Assembly: GCA_036275365.1 (NCBI GenBank) | Contig: DASUDX010000076.1 | Coordinates: 1-27,054 of the forward strand | Origin: DASUDX01 sp036275365 | Lineage (GTDB): Bacteria; Pseudomonadota; Gammaproteobacteria; Nevskiales; Nevskiaceae | DNA: 27,054 nt | Reading direction: 5' to 3' | Part shown: piece by piece, positions 16,826 to 24,095 of the stretch | How the letters are laid out: every line of letters begins with the position of its first letter | Position numbering within the stretch: position 1 is the stretch's first letter | Notes under the pieces: generated by a model | The model's input: only the letters and a program-made list of their open reading frames with translations | What the model was told of the DNA's origin: nothing | Database searches by the model: none | Made by a program: the position numbers and the translations under genes

Positions 16826-18406
16826 TCAGCCGTGCTCCTTGGTATCGAGGAAGCGCACCTCGGGATGGCGCTCGCGGGTCATCGAGAGATTGACCGAGGA
16901 GCTGGCGAGGTAGACGAAGTCCCCGTAGTGGTCGCGGGCCACCCGGGTTTCGTTCTTGTCGACGAAGGCCTTGAGGCTGCGCTCGTCGGCGGCCGCCACC
17001 CAGCGCGCGCAGTACACCGTGACCGGCTCGAACACGCAGTCGACGCCGTACTCGTCCTTGAGCCGGTACTGCACCACATCGAACTGCAGGGTCCCGACCG
17101 CGCCGAGCACGATGTCGTTGTTGGTCAGCGGACGATAGACCTGGGTGGCGCCTTCCTCGCTGAGCTGATCCAGGCCCTTGTTGAGCTGCTTGGCCTTGAG
17201 CGGATCCTTGAGCACCACCCGGCGGAACAGATCCGGCGCGAAGTTGGGAATGCCGGTGAAGCGCAGGCTCTCGCCCTCGGTGAAGGAATCGCCGATGGCG
17301 ATGGTGCCGTGGTTGTGCAGGCCGATGATGTCGCCCGGGTAGGCTTCCTCGACCGCCTCGCGGTCGGCCGCCATGAACACCAGGGCATGGCTGACCCGCA
17401 CCGGGCCGTTCATGCGCACGCTGTGCAGGGTCATGCCCTTGCGATAGACGCCGCTGCAGACGCGCAGAAAGGCCACGCGGTCGCGGTGGCGCGGGTCCAT
17501 ATTGGCCTGGATCTTGAACACGAAGCCGCTGAAGCCGGCTTCCGCTGGTTGCACCGCCCGCTCCTGGGCCGCGCGCGGCTGCGGCGGCGGCGCCCATTCG
17601 GTGAAGCCGTTGAGCAGCTCGCGCACGCCGAAGTTGTTGATCGCCGCACCAAAGAACACCGGGGTCAGGCGGGCCGCCCGGTAGGCGTCGAGATCGAAGC
17701 CGGTGCCGGCCATCTGCAGCAGCTCGATCTCGTCGAGCAGGGTGCGGTAGACCGCGCCGAAGCGCGCCTCCAGCCCGGGGGCATGCAGGCCGTCGACGGT
17801 TTCGATCTCGGAGACCCGGTGCTTGTCGCCGCTGTAGAGATAGAAGCGGTCCTCCAGCAGGTGGTAGACCCCCTTGAACTCGCGGCCCATGCCCAGCGGC
17901 CAGGTGATCGGCGTGCAGGCGAGCTGCAGCACCTTCTCGATCTCGTCGAGCAGCTCCAGCGGCGGCCGCCCCTCGCGGTCGAGCTTGTTGACGAAGGTGA
18001 CGATCGGCGTGTCACGCAGCCGGCACACCTCCATCAGCTTGATGGTGCGCACCTCCACGCCCTTGGCGGCATCGATCACCATCAGCGCCGAGTCCACCGC
18101 GGTGAGCGTGCGGTAGGTGTCTTCCGAGAAGTCCTCGTGGCCCGGGGTGTCGAGCAGGTTGACGATGCGGCCGTTGTAGGGGAACTGCATCACCGAGGTG
18201 GTGATGGAGATGCCGCGCTGCTGTTCCAGCGCCATCCAGTCCGAGGTCGCGTGGCGGCTGGCCTTGCGGCCCTTGACGGTGCCGGCCAGCTGGATGGCGC
18301 CGCCGAACAGCAACAGCTTTTCGGTCAGCGTGGTCTTGCCGGCATCCGGGTGGCTGATGATGGCAAAGGTGCGGCGCAGGCTCGCCGCCTCGGCAACGGA
18401 GGACAT
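16826..18406 (-). CDS. prfC: Peptide chain release factor 3
   Basis: A 526-residue RF3, standard length. This translational GTPase recycles RF1/RF2 from the ribosome after termination. The GTPase motifs are clear: G1 HPDAGKTT at residues 19-26, the switch region RGISITTSV at about 64, G3 DTPGHEDF from 86, and G4 NKLD at 140-143. RF3-specific stretches include SDWMALEQQRGI, GAAINNFGVRELLNGF and PNFAPDLFRRVVLKDPLKAK near the C-terminal domain. It is divergent from the cyclase-like gene across 73 bp and convergent with the DUF3192 gene. No anomaly seen. Confidence 0.97.
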   Translation of the reverse strand: MSSVAEAASLRRTFAIISHPDAGKTTLTEKLLLFGGAIQLAGTVKGRKASRHATSDWMALEQQRGISITTSVMQFPYNGRIVNLLDTPGHEDFSEDTYRTLTAVDSALMVIDAAKGVEVRTIKLMEVCRLRDTPIVTFVNKLDREGRPPLELLDEIEKVLQLACTPITWPLGMGREFKGVYHLLEDRFYLYSGDKHRVSEIETVDGLHAPGLEARFGAVYRTLLDEIELLQMAGTGFDLDAYRAARLTPVFFGAAINNFGVRELLNGFTEWAPPPQPRAAQERAVQPAEAGFSGFVFKIQANMDPRHRDRVAFLRVCSGVYRKGMTLHSVRMNGPVRVSHALVFMAADREAVEEAYPGDIIGLHNHGTIAIGDSFTEGESLRFTGIPNFAPDLFRRVVLKDPLKAKQLNKGLDQLSEEGATQVYRPLTNNDIVLGAVGTLQFDVVQYRLKDEYGVDCVFEPVTVYCARWVAAADERSLKAFVDKNETRVARDHYGDFVYLASSSVNLSMTRERHPEVRFLDTKEHG

Positions 18407-18479
18407 TCGGACACGGGCACAGAGGGGTCGTCCAGTCTACTGGTGCCATCCGCTAGAGTGTGGCCGAGGGGGAGTGCCG

Positions 18480-21266
18480 ATGAAGCCGACCATGGCCCTG
18501 CCCAGCGGGCAGGTCACCTTTCTGATGACCGATATCGAGTCCTCCACCGACCTGCTGCGGCAGCTCGGTGAGCAGGTCTATGCCCAGCTGGTGTTCCGTC
18601 ATCGCGAACATCTGAGCGAGGCGGTCCGCGCCCAGGGCGGGGTCATCTTCGGCACCGAGGGCGATGCCTGCTTCTGCGCCTTTCCGGAGGCGGCCGATGC
18701 ACTCTGGGCCTGCGTCGAGGCGCAGCGCCTGCTCGCCGCCGAGCCCTGGCCGCAGCAGGTCCGCCCCCAGGTGCGGATGGGCCTGCACAGCGGCGAGGCC
18801 CAGCCCTATGCCGACAACTATGTGGCCCTGGCGGTGCATCAGGCGGCGCGGGTGGCCGCCGCCGGCCACGGCGGGCAGATCCTGGTTTCGGCGCAGACCG
18901 CTGCCTTGGCCAGCCCGGCGCTGCCGGAAGGGGTGAGCCTGCGCGATCTCGGCAGCTTCCGCCTGCGCGACTTCCCCGAGCCGCAGCGGCTGTTCCAGCT
19001 GCTGCATGCCGATCTGCCGCAGGCCTTCCCGCCGCCGCGCAGCCTGACCCAGCGCTCGCACAACCTGCCGCGGGCGGCGAGTTCCTTCATCGGCCGCAGC
19101 AGCGAACGCCAGCAGCTGGCCCAGGCCCTGCGCCAGCACCGGCTGGTCACGCTCAGCGGTCCCGGCGGGGTCGGCAAGACCCGGCTGGCGCTGGAGGTGG
19201 CCGGTCAGCTGCTGCCGCACTTCGGCGATGGCGTCTGGCTGGTGGAGCTCGCCACGGTGCGCGGGCTGGACGGTCTGGTACGCGCCTGCGCCTTCGCCCT
19301 CGGGGTTGCCGAGGAGCCCGGGCGCAGCCTGCTGGAGAGCGTGGTCAGCCATCTCGAGACGCGCAGCCTGCTGCTGATTCTGGATAACGGCGAGCATCTG
19401 CTGGCCGACTGCAGCGCGCTGATCCAGCAGCTGGGCCAGCCCCCCGGGCTGCGCCTGCTGCTGACCTCGCGCGAGCCGCTGCGGCTGGCCCAGGAATACT
19501 GCCTGCGGGTGGCGCCGCTGCCGGTGGCCGACAGCGGCGAGGGTCTGTCCGAGGCGGCCCGGCTGTTCGTCGAGCGGGTGCAGCAGCAGCGTCCGGATTT
19601 CCGCCTGGATCCGCGCGCCCTGGCGGCCATCAATGACATCGTGCGGCGGCTGGACGGCGTGCCCCTGGCCCTGGAGCTGGCGGCCAGCCGGGTGCGCGCG
19701 CTGCCGCTGCAGGAGCTGGCCAGCCGGCTCAGCGACCGCTTCCGCCTGCTCGCCGGCGGGGCCCGCGATGGCGCCAGCCGTCACCAGACCCTGCGCGCCA
19801 CCGTGGAATGGAGCTATGAGCTGCTCACCCCGGCCGAGCGCAGCCTGTTCGAGCGGCTGTCGGTGTTCAGCGATGGCTGGGATCTGGAGGCCGCCGAAAC
19901 CGTCTGCGCCGACGAGCAGCTGCCGGCCGCGGAGATGCTCGACCTGCTCACCGCCCTGGTCGACAAATCCCTGGTCACCTACGCCGCCCAGTTCGGCGAG
20001 ACCCGCTACGGCATGCTCGAGACCCTGCGCGACTTCGCCCACGAGAAGCTGCGCACCGGTGATGGCAGCGCGGTGCAGCGGCGCTTGCTGGGCTGGGCGC
20101 TGACGCTGGCCGAGTCGGCGGTCGGCCACTACGCCGGGGCGGATGGCGCGGCCTGGATGGCCCGTCTGCTCGGCGAGCAGGCCAATCTGCGCACCGCTCT
20201 GGAACTGGGCCACCAGCTCGGCGCCCAGCGCGAGGTGCTGCGCCTGACCGCCGCCCTGACCCACTTCTGGATCAAGCGCGGCCGCCTGCGCGAGGGGCTG
20301 CAGTGGTGCGAGCGCGCCCTGGCCCTGCCGGCCGGAGACAACCGGGTGCGCTGCCAGCTGCTGATGGGCCACGGCCGTCTGCTGCGCGGCGCCGACCCGC
20401 GCAAGGCCGAGCGGCTGCTCTGGCAGGCGCTGGAGCTGGCCCGCTCGCTGCGCGATCCGGCGCTGCAGCTGGAAGCGCTCAAGCAGCTCACCACGGCGGT
20501 GCGCGATCGCGGCGACTACGACGCCGCCGAGGGCTATCTCAACGAGCAGCTGCGCCTGCTGGAGGCGGCACGCGATGCCTACCGCAGCTTCGTGGTGGAA
20601 ACCGAGCTCGCCACCCTCGCGCTGCAGCAGGGCCGGGTGGCGGAGGCCGCGGCGCGCCTGCAGCGCCAGCTGCAGCAGGCCGAACAGGCGCACTGGCATT
20701 ACGACCGCGCCCGTCTGTCCAACAATCTGGCGATCGCCCTGATCGAGCTGGGGGACTACGCCGCCGCCCGCACGCTGGCGGCCGAGGGTGCCGAGCGCTT
20801 CCGCGAGCTGGGCAGCCTGGAAGGGGTCAGCCATCTGCTCTCCACCGGGGGCATGGCCCTGCTGCGCGAGGGCGATCTGGAACGCGCGCGCCGCCAGTTC
20901 ATCGAGTCCGGCCGCATCGCCCTGGAAATCGGGGCCAGCCACCTGGCGCCGGAGGCGCTGGAGCGGCTGGCGGCGGTGGAACAGGCCGCCGGCCGCGCCG
21001 AGGCCAGCGCCCGCCTGCTCTATGCGGCGGATGCCCTGTACCTGGCAGTGGGCTACACCCGCGAACCGGCCGACCAGCAGCTGCGCGAGGACCTCGACGG
21101 CGCCCTGCAGGCCGCGCTGGGGGCCCCGCGCTGCCGCCAGCTGGCGCAGGAGGCCGCCCGTCAGGCCAAGCAGGTGCTCGGCGAGGCCCTCGGCGCCCAG
21201 CCCGGCCCGGCCTTTCCCGATCCACCGGCAGGCCGCCCGGGCGGCGCGCCGCAGCGCTACGGCTGA
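18480..21266 (+). CDS. Class III cyclase-like domain fused to STAND ATPase and TPR-like repeats
   Basis: A 928-residue multidomain protein. Residues about 10-170 form a class III nucleotide cyclase homology domain. The two metal-binding Asp are present (D18 in TDIESST, D62 in TEGDACF). The adenine-recognising Lys position is Gly58, and the transition-state Asn is His120 in VHQAARV, so catalysis is doubtful. At about 227-235 lies the P-loop GPGGVGKTR, followed by a Walker B-like LLLILDNGEHLL and further NB-ARC/STAND signatures (LLLTSREPLRL, LDGVPLALELAASRVRALPL). From about residue 560 to 890 it is helical and TPR-like. No C-terminal LuxR helix-turn-helix is seen, unlike mycobacterial relatives. 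The start at 18480 follows GGGGGAG. A signalling or sensor role is inferred. Confidence 0.88.
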   Translation: MKPTMALPSGQVTFLMTDIESSTDLLRQLGEQVYAQLVFRHREHLSEAVRAQGGVIFGTEGDACFCAFPEAADALWACVEAQRLLAAEPWPQQVRPQVRMGLHSGEAQPYADNYVALAVHQAARVAAAGHGGQILVSAQTAALASPALPEGVSLRDLGSFRLRDFPEPQRLFQLLHADLPQAFPPPRSLTQRSHNLPRAASSFIGRSSERQQLAQALRQHRLVTLSGPGGVGKTRLALEVAGQLLPHFGDGVWLVELATVRGLDGLVRACAFALGVAEEPGRSLLESVVSHLETRSLLLILDNGEHLLADCSALIQQLGQPPGLRLLLTSREPLRLAQEYCLRVAPLPVADSGEGLSEAARLFVERVQQQRPDFRLDPRALAAINDIVRRLDGVPLALELAASRVRALPLQELASRLSDRFRLLAGGARDGASRHQTLRATVEWSYELLTPAERSLFERLSVFSDGWDLEAAETVCADEQLPAAEMLDLLTALVDKSLVTYAAQFGETRYGMLETLRDFAHEKLRTGDGSAVQRRLLGWALTLAESAVGHYAGADGAAWMARLLGEQANLRTALELGHQLGAQREVLRLTAALTHFWIKRGRLREGLQWCERALALPAGDNRVRCQLLMGHGRLLRGADPRKAERLLWQALELARSLRDPALQLEALKQLTTAVRDRGDYDAAEGYLNEQLRLLEAARDAYRSFVVETELATLALQQGRVAEAAARLQRQLQQAEQAHWHYDRARLSNNLAIALIELGDYAAARTLAAEGAERFRELGSLEGVSHLLSTGGMALLREGDLERARRQFIESGRIALEIGASHLAPEALERLAAVEQAAGRAEASARLLYAADALYLAVGYTREPADQQLREDLDGALQAALGAPRCRQLAQEAARQAKQVLGEALGAQPGPAFPDPPAGRPGGAPQRYG

Positions 21267-22021
21267 GGCGCGGCGCGCAGCAGGATGTCGCGGGCGGCCA
21301 GCCGCTCCAGCAGGCCGCGGCCGGCCTCCACGAAGGCCGCATCCGCCGGCTGGCCGAGTTCGGCGGCGAGCGCCGCCAGCTGCTGCTCACCGCTGTGCCC
21401 GGGCAGCGCCTCGATGCGCTGGAACAGACGCGCCGCCAGGGCCTCCACTTGCAGGAAGCGCACCTCGTCCGCACGGCTGCGGTTGACGATCAGATAGGTG
21501 GCGGCCGGCGCGGGCAGCGGATCGTCCGGACGGTTGCCCAGGGTCTGCACCGGGTGGCGGTAGCCCAGCAGCCAGGCCAGCGGCGAGGCCTGCAGCGGCG
21601 CACTCAGCACCTCGGCGGGCGACGGCGGCTCGCCCTCAATCATCTGGTCCGCCACACCCAGCGCCAGCTCGACCCACTCGTAGTGGGCCAGCTCGCGCAG
21701 CGCCTCGGGCAGGGCCAGGGGATCGTCCGCGCCGCGGCTGGCGACGAAGGTCACATAGTCCTCGGCCAGGCGATGCAGCTGCGGGTGGGCGCTGTGCACC
21801 TCGGCGTAGAAGCCGCGCACCTGGGCCTGCCAGGCCGGGCCGGCGAGACGCCCGGACAGCACCGGAAAGGCGCCGCGCAGGAAGTCCTCGACGGTGTTGA
21901 AGAACAGCTCGCGGTAGATCTGCAGGCGCCGCTCCTCCAGCCCGGGCGGCGGGGGCGCGCGCTGCGGATCGCGGATATGGGCGGCGAAGCGGGCCTGCAG
22001 GGCGCGGAAGTCAGCGCCCAT
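21257..22021 (-). CDS. hvfC: DUF2063 partner protein of the MNIO peptide-modification system (HvfC/BufC-like)
   Basis: A 254-residue DUF2063 protein. The conserved N-terminal half contains LQARFAAHIRDP, RLQIYRELFFNTVEDFLRGA, FPVLSGRL and FYAEVHSAHPQLHRLAEDY; a beta-rich second half includes YLIVNRSRADEVRFLQVEAL. DUF2063 was named a putative DNA-binding domain, but next to DUF692 genes it is known as the partner that presents the precursor peptide to the MNIO enzyme (as MbnC, HvfC and BufC do). Its start overlaps the MNIO stop by 11 bp, implying coupled translation. Its 3' end overlaps the 3' end of the convergent cyclase-like gene by 10 bp. Confidence 0.85.
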   Translation of the reverse strand: MGADFRALQARFAAHIRDPQRAPPPPGLEERRLQIYRELFFNTVEDFLRGAFPVLSGRLAGPAWQAQVRGFYAEVHSAHPQLHRLAEDYVTFVASRGADDPLALPEALRELAHYEWVELALGVADQMIEGEPPSPAEVLSAPLQASPLAWLLGYRHPVQTLGNRPDDPLPAPAATYLIVNRSRADEVRFLQVEALAARLFQRIEALPGHSGEQQLAALAAELGQPADAAFVEAGRGLLERLAARDILLRAAPQP

Positions 22022-22877
22022 CCGCGCCCACCTCGACCGGCCGGGCCGCGCGCGCCTGACTGCTGCGGATGCGGCCCAGCTCGCCCATCAGCTCGGCCAG
22101 CGGCGGCAGGTTGAAATCGCGCTCGAGCAGGGTCGGCACCGGCCCCAGCCGCGCGTAGACCGCCTCGAGCAGCTGCCAGACGCTCTCGTCCACCGCGCTG
22201 CCATGGGTGTCCACCCGCAGGTCCGGGGCTTCGACGAAGTGCCCGGCGATGTGCAGATAGCGCACCCGCGACAGCGGCAGGCGGTCGAGAAAGACCAGCG
22301 GGTCGTAGCCGTGGTTGATGCCGTTGACCACCAGGTTGTTGACATCCAGCAGCAGATCGCAATCCGCCTCTTCAAGCACGGCGCGGATGAAGCTCGCTTC
22401 ATCGAGTTCGGTGGCGAGCGGGGTGTAGTAGCTGGCGTTCTCCAGGGCGATGCGGCGGCCCAGCCCGTCCTGCACCTGGCGCACCCGCGCGGCCACGTGG
22501 TGCACCGCCTCGGCGGTGAAGGGAATCGGCGCAAGGTCGTAGAGATGCCCGTCATCCGCGCACCAGGTCAGGTGCTCGGTGTAGTCGGCGATGCCGTGGA
22601 GATCGAGAAAGCGCCGCAGGCGGCGCACGAAATCGCCGTCCAGCGGGGCGCTGCCGCCGATCGACAGCGACAGCCCATGGGTGACGAAGGCGAAACGCTC
22701 GGTGTATTCGCGAAACCGGCGGCCCAGACGGCCGCCGATCTCCATCCAGTTCTCCGGCGCCACCTCGAGAAACCCGATACCCCGGTCTGGATCCGGGGCA
22801 TGATCGGCGAGCGGGCCGAGCAGGGCCCGCCGCAAGCCCAGGCCCGCGCCGCGGACCTGCGAGGTGATGCCGCTCAT
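22011..22877 (-). CDS. hvfB: DUF692 multinuclear iron oxidative enzyme (MNIO, HvfB/BufB-like)
   Basis: A 288-residue DUF692 TIM-barrel protein. Conserved metal-site segments are visible in order: GIGFLEVAPENWM, FVTHGLSLSIGG, YTEHLTWC, IALENASYY, LLLDVNNLVVNGINHG, YLHIAGH, DTHGSAVDESVW and LLERDFNLPPL. These supply the His, Asp, Asn and Glu residues typical of the family. Characterised relatives oxidise Cys residues in peptides: MbnB makes oxazolone/thioamide, and HvfB and BufB modify Cys of EGKCG-type precursors. I chose the ATG at 22877 because it gives the family N-terminus 10 bp after the precursor stop; the longer frame reads antisense-like Arg/Ala repeats. No strong Shine-Dalgarno is seen, so coupling to hvfA is likely. 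Confidence 0.92.
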   Translation of the reverse strand: MSGITSQVRGAGLGLRRALLGPLADHAPDPDRGIGFLEVAPENWMEIGGRLGRRFREYTERFAFVTHGLSLSIGGSAPLDGDFVRRLRRFLDLHGIADYTEHLTWCADDGHLYDLAPIPFTAEAVHHVAARVRQVQDGLGRRIALENASYYTPLATELDEASFIRAVLEEADCDLLLDVNNLVVNGINHGYDPLVFLDRLPLSRVRYLHIAGHFVEAPDLRVDTHGSAVDESVWQLLEAVYARLGPVPTLLERDFNLPPLAELMGELGRIRSSQARAARPVEVGADGR

Positions 22878-22887
22878 GCGCCGCCGG

Positions 22888-23190
22888 TCAGGTCTGCGGC
22901 TTGGCCTCGCCGCACTTGCCCTCACCGCACTTGCCTTCGCCGCACTTGTGCTCGCCGGACTTCTTCTCGTCGCCGGCCTTGGCGTCCTTGCCCTCGCCGC
23001 ACTTGCCCTCACCGCACTTGCCTTCGCCGCACTTGTGCTCGCCGGCCTTCTCGTGGTGGCCGGCGGCGGCCACCATGTAACCGGCGCCGAGGTCGGCGGC
23101 CTGGAAGCTGGCGGCCTGCGCGCCGAGGCCGGTCAGGGCAAAGGCGGCGCCCAGGGCGAGAACCAGCGGCTTCTTGGGGGTGTTGCTCAT
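22888..23190 (-). CDS. hvfA: Secreted Cys-repeat precursor peptide (HvfA/BufA2-like)
   Basis: A 100-residue protein. Residues 1-26 form a Sec signal peptide (KKPLVLALGAAFALTGLGAQA). A short conserved segment SFQAADLGAGYMVAAAGHHE follows, then a low-complexity tail with six Cys at 54, 59, 64, 83, 88 and 93, each in EHKCG or EGKCG (two EHKCG, four EGKCG). This is the hallmark of HvfA/bufferin precursors, whose Cys are oxidatively modified by the MNIO enzyme encoded next and which bind copper. AAGGAGA precedes the ATG at 23190. The tail contains a duplicated block, with EGKDA between the copies where a Cys is missing. Export to the periplasm is expected. It is first gene of the hvfABC operon; no DoxX (HvfD) gene follows. 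Confidence 0.88.
   Translation of the reverse strand: MSNTPKKPLVLALGAAFALTGLGAQAASFQAADLGAGYMVAAAGHHEKAGEHKCGEGKCGEGKCGEGKDAKAGDEKKSGEHKCGEGKCGEGKCGEAKPQT
22905..23045. repeat. Perfect 54-bp direct repeat inside hvfA
   Basis: Bases 22905-22958 and 22992-23045 are identical over 54 bp, with an 87-bp period (29 codons). Each copy encodes the three-Cys block. Identity extends to synonymous positions, which indicates a recent or gene-converted duplication. Within each copy there is also a shorter 15-bp periodicity from the repeated five-residue unit. Confidence 0.93.
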
Positions 23191-23209
23191 CGGACATCTC
23201 CTTCAGGGT

Positions 23210-23222
23210 GGGGCAGTGCCCC
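23210..23222. promoter_or_regulatory. Palindrome in the hvfA leader
   Basis: GGGGCAGTGCCCC is a perfect 6-bp-arm dyad about 4 bp upstream of the hvfA Shine-Dalgarno (23199-23205). It could fold as a leader hairpin in the mRNA or be an operator. No promoter elements were recognised for hvfA in the 267-bp region up to the tRNA gene. Confidence 0.35.
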
Positions 23223-23440
23223 GGGTAGGAACGGCTAGCGGCGGTACGCCACTGGCCCGGGCGGTGGATGCGCGGCCCGGTCGCGGATGGCTATCGTGGG
23301 GCCTCGCGGGCGGCGCCGCCAGCGGCGGCAGGCGGCGTCGCAGACCACGGGGACGCAGAGGCAGCCGGTCCCGGCGGAAGTTCCCGGCCCACGGCCCGCT
23401 GGCGGGGGGCAACCTGCCGCCGGGCACCCGGGCGCGGGGC

Positions 23441-23446
23441 TAGAAT
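23441..23446 (+). promoter_or_regulatory. Likely -10 element of the tRNA gene
   Basis: TAGAAT ends 11 bases before the mature tRNA 5' end, which would leave a leader of a few nucleotides. No good -35 hexamer is found at the expected spacing, so only the -10 is proposed. Confidence 0.4.
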
Positions 23447-23457
23447 GGCCGTTGAGC

Positions 23458-23534
23458 GGGCCTGTAGCTCAATCGGTTAGAGCAGAGGACTCATAATCCT
23501 TTGGTTCAGGGTTCGAGTCCCTGCGGGCCCACCA
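23458..23534 (+). tRNA. tRNA with CAU anticodon, probably tRNA-Ile2 (or elongator Met)
   Basis: A 77-nt cloverleaf with encoded CCA. The acceptor stem is GGGCCTG paired with CGGGCCC (one T:G pair). The D arm has GCTCAATCGGTTAGAGC, the anticodon stem AGGA/TCCT encloses loop CTCATAA with CAT at 23492-23494, and the T arm is CAGGGTTCGAGTCCCTG. The initiator type is excluded because positions 1-72 are paired. C4-G69 and C5-G68 are the pairs by which E. coli TilS recognises tRNA-Ile2, whereas E. coli elongator tRNA-Met has U4-A69 and A5-U68. This favours the lysidine-modified, AUA-reading Ile tRNA. Standard software may label it tRNA-Met. Confidence 0.93.
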
Positions 23535-23537
23535 GCC

Positions 23538-23567
23538 GCGCCCCGCCGGAGGGGCGCAAAACGCCCC
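23538..23567 (+). other. Two mutually exclusive hairpins after the tRNA
   Basis: GCGCCCC (23538-23544) pairs with GGGGCGC (23551-23557). The same GGGGCG can instead pair with CGCCCC (23562-23567) across CAAAA. Neither is followed by a T tract. It may be a 3' end-processing or termination signal of the tRNA transcript. Confidence 0.35.
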
Positions 23568-23576
23568 GCGGGCGCG

Positions 23577-23605
23577 TTGACACCCCCTGACCTCATGCTT
23601 ATGAT
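23577..23605 (+). promoter_or_regulatory. Sigma-70 promoter of the str operon
   Basis: TTGACA (23577-23582), a 17-base spacer and TATGAT (23600-23605) give a near-perfect sigma-70 promoter. Transcription would start near 23612, giving a leader of about 70 nt before the rpsL GTG at 23684. Confidence 0.88.
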
Positions 23606-23683
23606 GCGCGCCCTTTCCAGATCGCCGGGGGGTTTTGCCGTCCGCGCGATTCTCCCCATCTTTGTCAAGCCGGGAAGTCGTCA

Positions 23684-24091
23684 GTGCCAACCATCAACCA
23701 ACTCGTGCGCAATGGCCGTACCTCGGCCGCCTACAAGAGCAAGGCGCCCGCACTGGCGGCCTGCCCGCAGAAGCGCGGCGTGTGCACGCGTGTTTACACC
23801 ACCACCCCGAAGAAGCCGAACTCGGCGCTGCGCAAGGTTTGCCGCGTGCGCCTCACCAACGGCTTCGAGGTGACCAGCTACATCGGTGGTGAAGGCCACA
23901 ACCTGCAGGAACACAGCGTCGTGATGATCCGCGGCGGCCGTGTCAAGGACCTTCCCGGCGTTCGCTACCACACCGTGCGCGGCGCGCTGGACGCCTCCGG
24001 CGTCGACAAGCGCCGTCAGGGCCGTTCCAAGTACGGCGCCAAGCGTCCCAAGGCGGGCGCCGCCGCCGCGCCGGCCAAGGGCAAGAAGTAA
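23684..24091 (+). CDS. rpsL: 30S ribosomal protein S12
   Basis: A 135-residue S12, slightly longer than the usual 124 because of an Ala/Lys-rich C-terminus (KAGAAAAPAKGKK). It forms part of the decoding centre. TTTPKKPNSALRKVCRVRL contains the Lys whose change gives streptomycin resistance; it is wild type here, as is the Lys in GGRVKDLPGVRYHTVRG, which also contains the Asp subject to methylthiolation. The start is GTG at 23684, giving MPTINQLVRNGR; Pro at position 2 replaces the more usual Ala. The upstream site (GGGAAG) is weak. First gene of the str operon. Confidence 0.97.
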   Translation: MPTINQLVRNGRTSAAYKSKAPALAACPQKRGVCTRVYTTTPKKPNSALRKVCRVRLTNGFEVTSYIGGEGHNLQEHSVVMIRGGRVKDLPGVRYHTVRGALDASGVDKRRQGRSKYGAKRPKAGAAAAPAKGKK

Positions 24092-24095
24092 AAGG

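Noticed and set aside
18432..18443. CCAGTCTACTGG palindrome between prfC and the cyclase-like gene
   Set aside because: Arms of only 5 bp and no flanking promoter match; too short to call an operator.
18453..20942. An 829-codon minus-strand frame opposite the cyclase-like gene
   Set aside because: Gln/Ala/Gly-rich shadow; the plus strand shows ordered cyclase and P-loop motifs.
21257..22021. Calling the DUF2063 protein a transcription regulator
   Set aside because: The old domain name suggests DNA binding, but its overlap with a DUF692 gene and a Cys-repeat precursor fits the MbnC/HvfC/BufC partner role better.
22905..23045. Direct repeats that could suggest a CRISPR array
   Set aside because: Only two copies, spaced by 33 bp, in frame within a coding gene, with internal five-codon periodicity; no cas genes.
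22864..23238. A 124-codon plus-strand frame with hydrophobic Ala/Leu repeats opposite hvfA
   Set aside because: The repeats are the complement of the Cys-Gly-Glu-Gly-Lys codons. hvfA has the signal peptide, ribosome-binding site and operon partners, while this frame has none.
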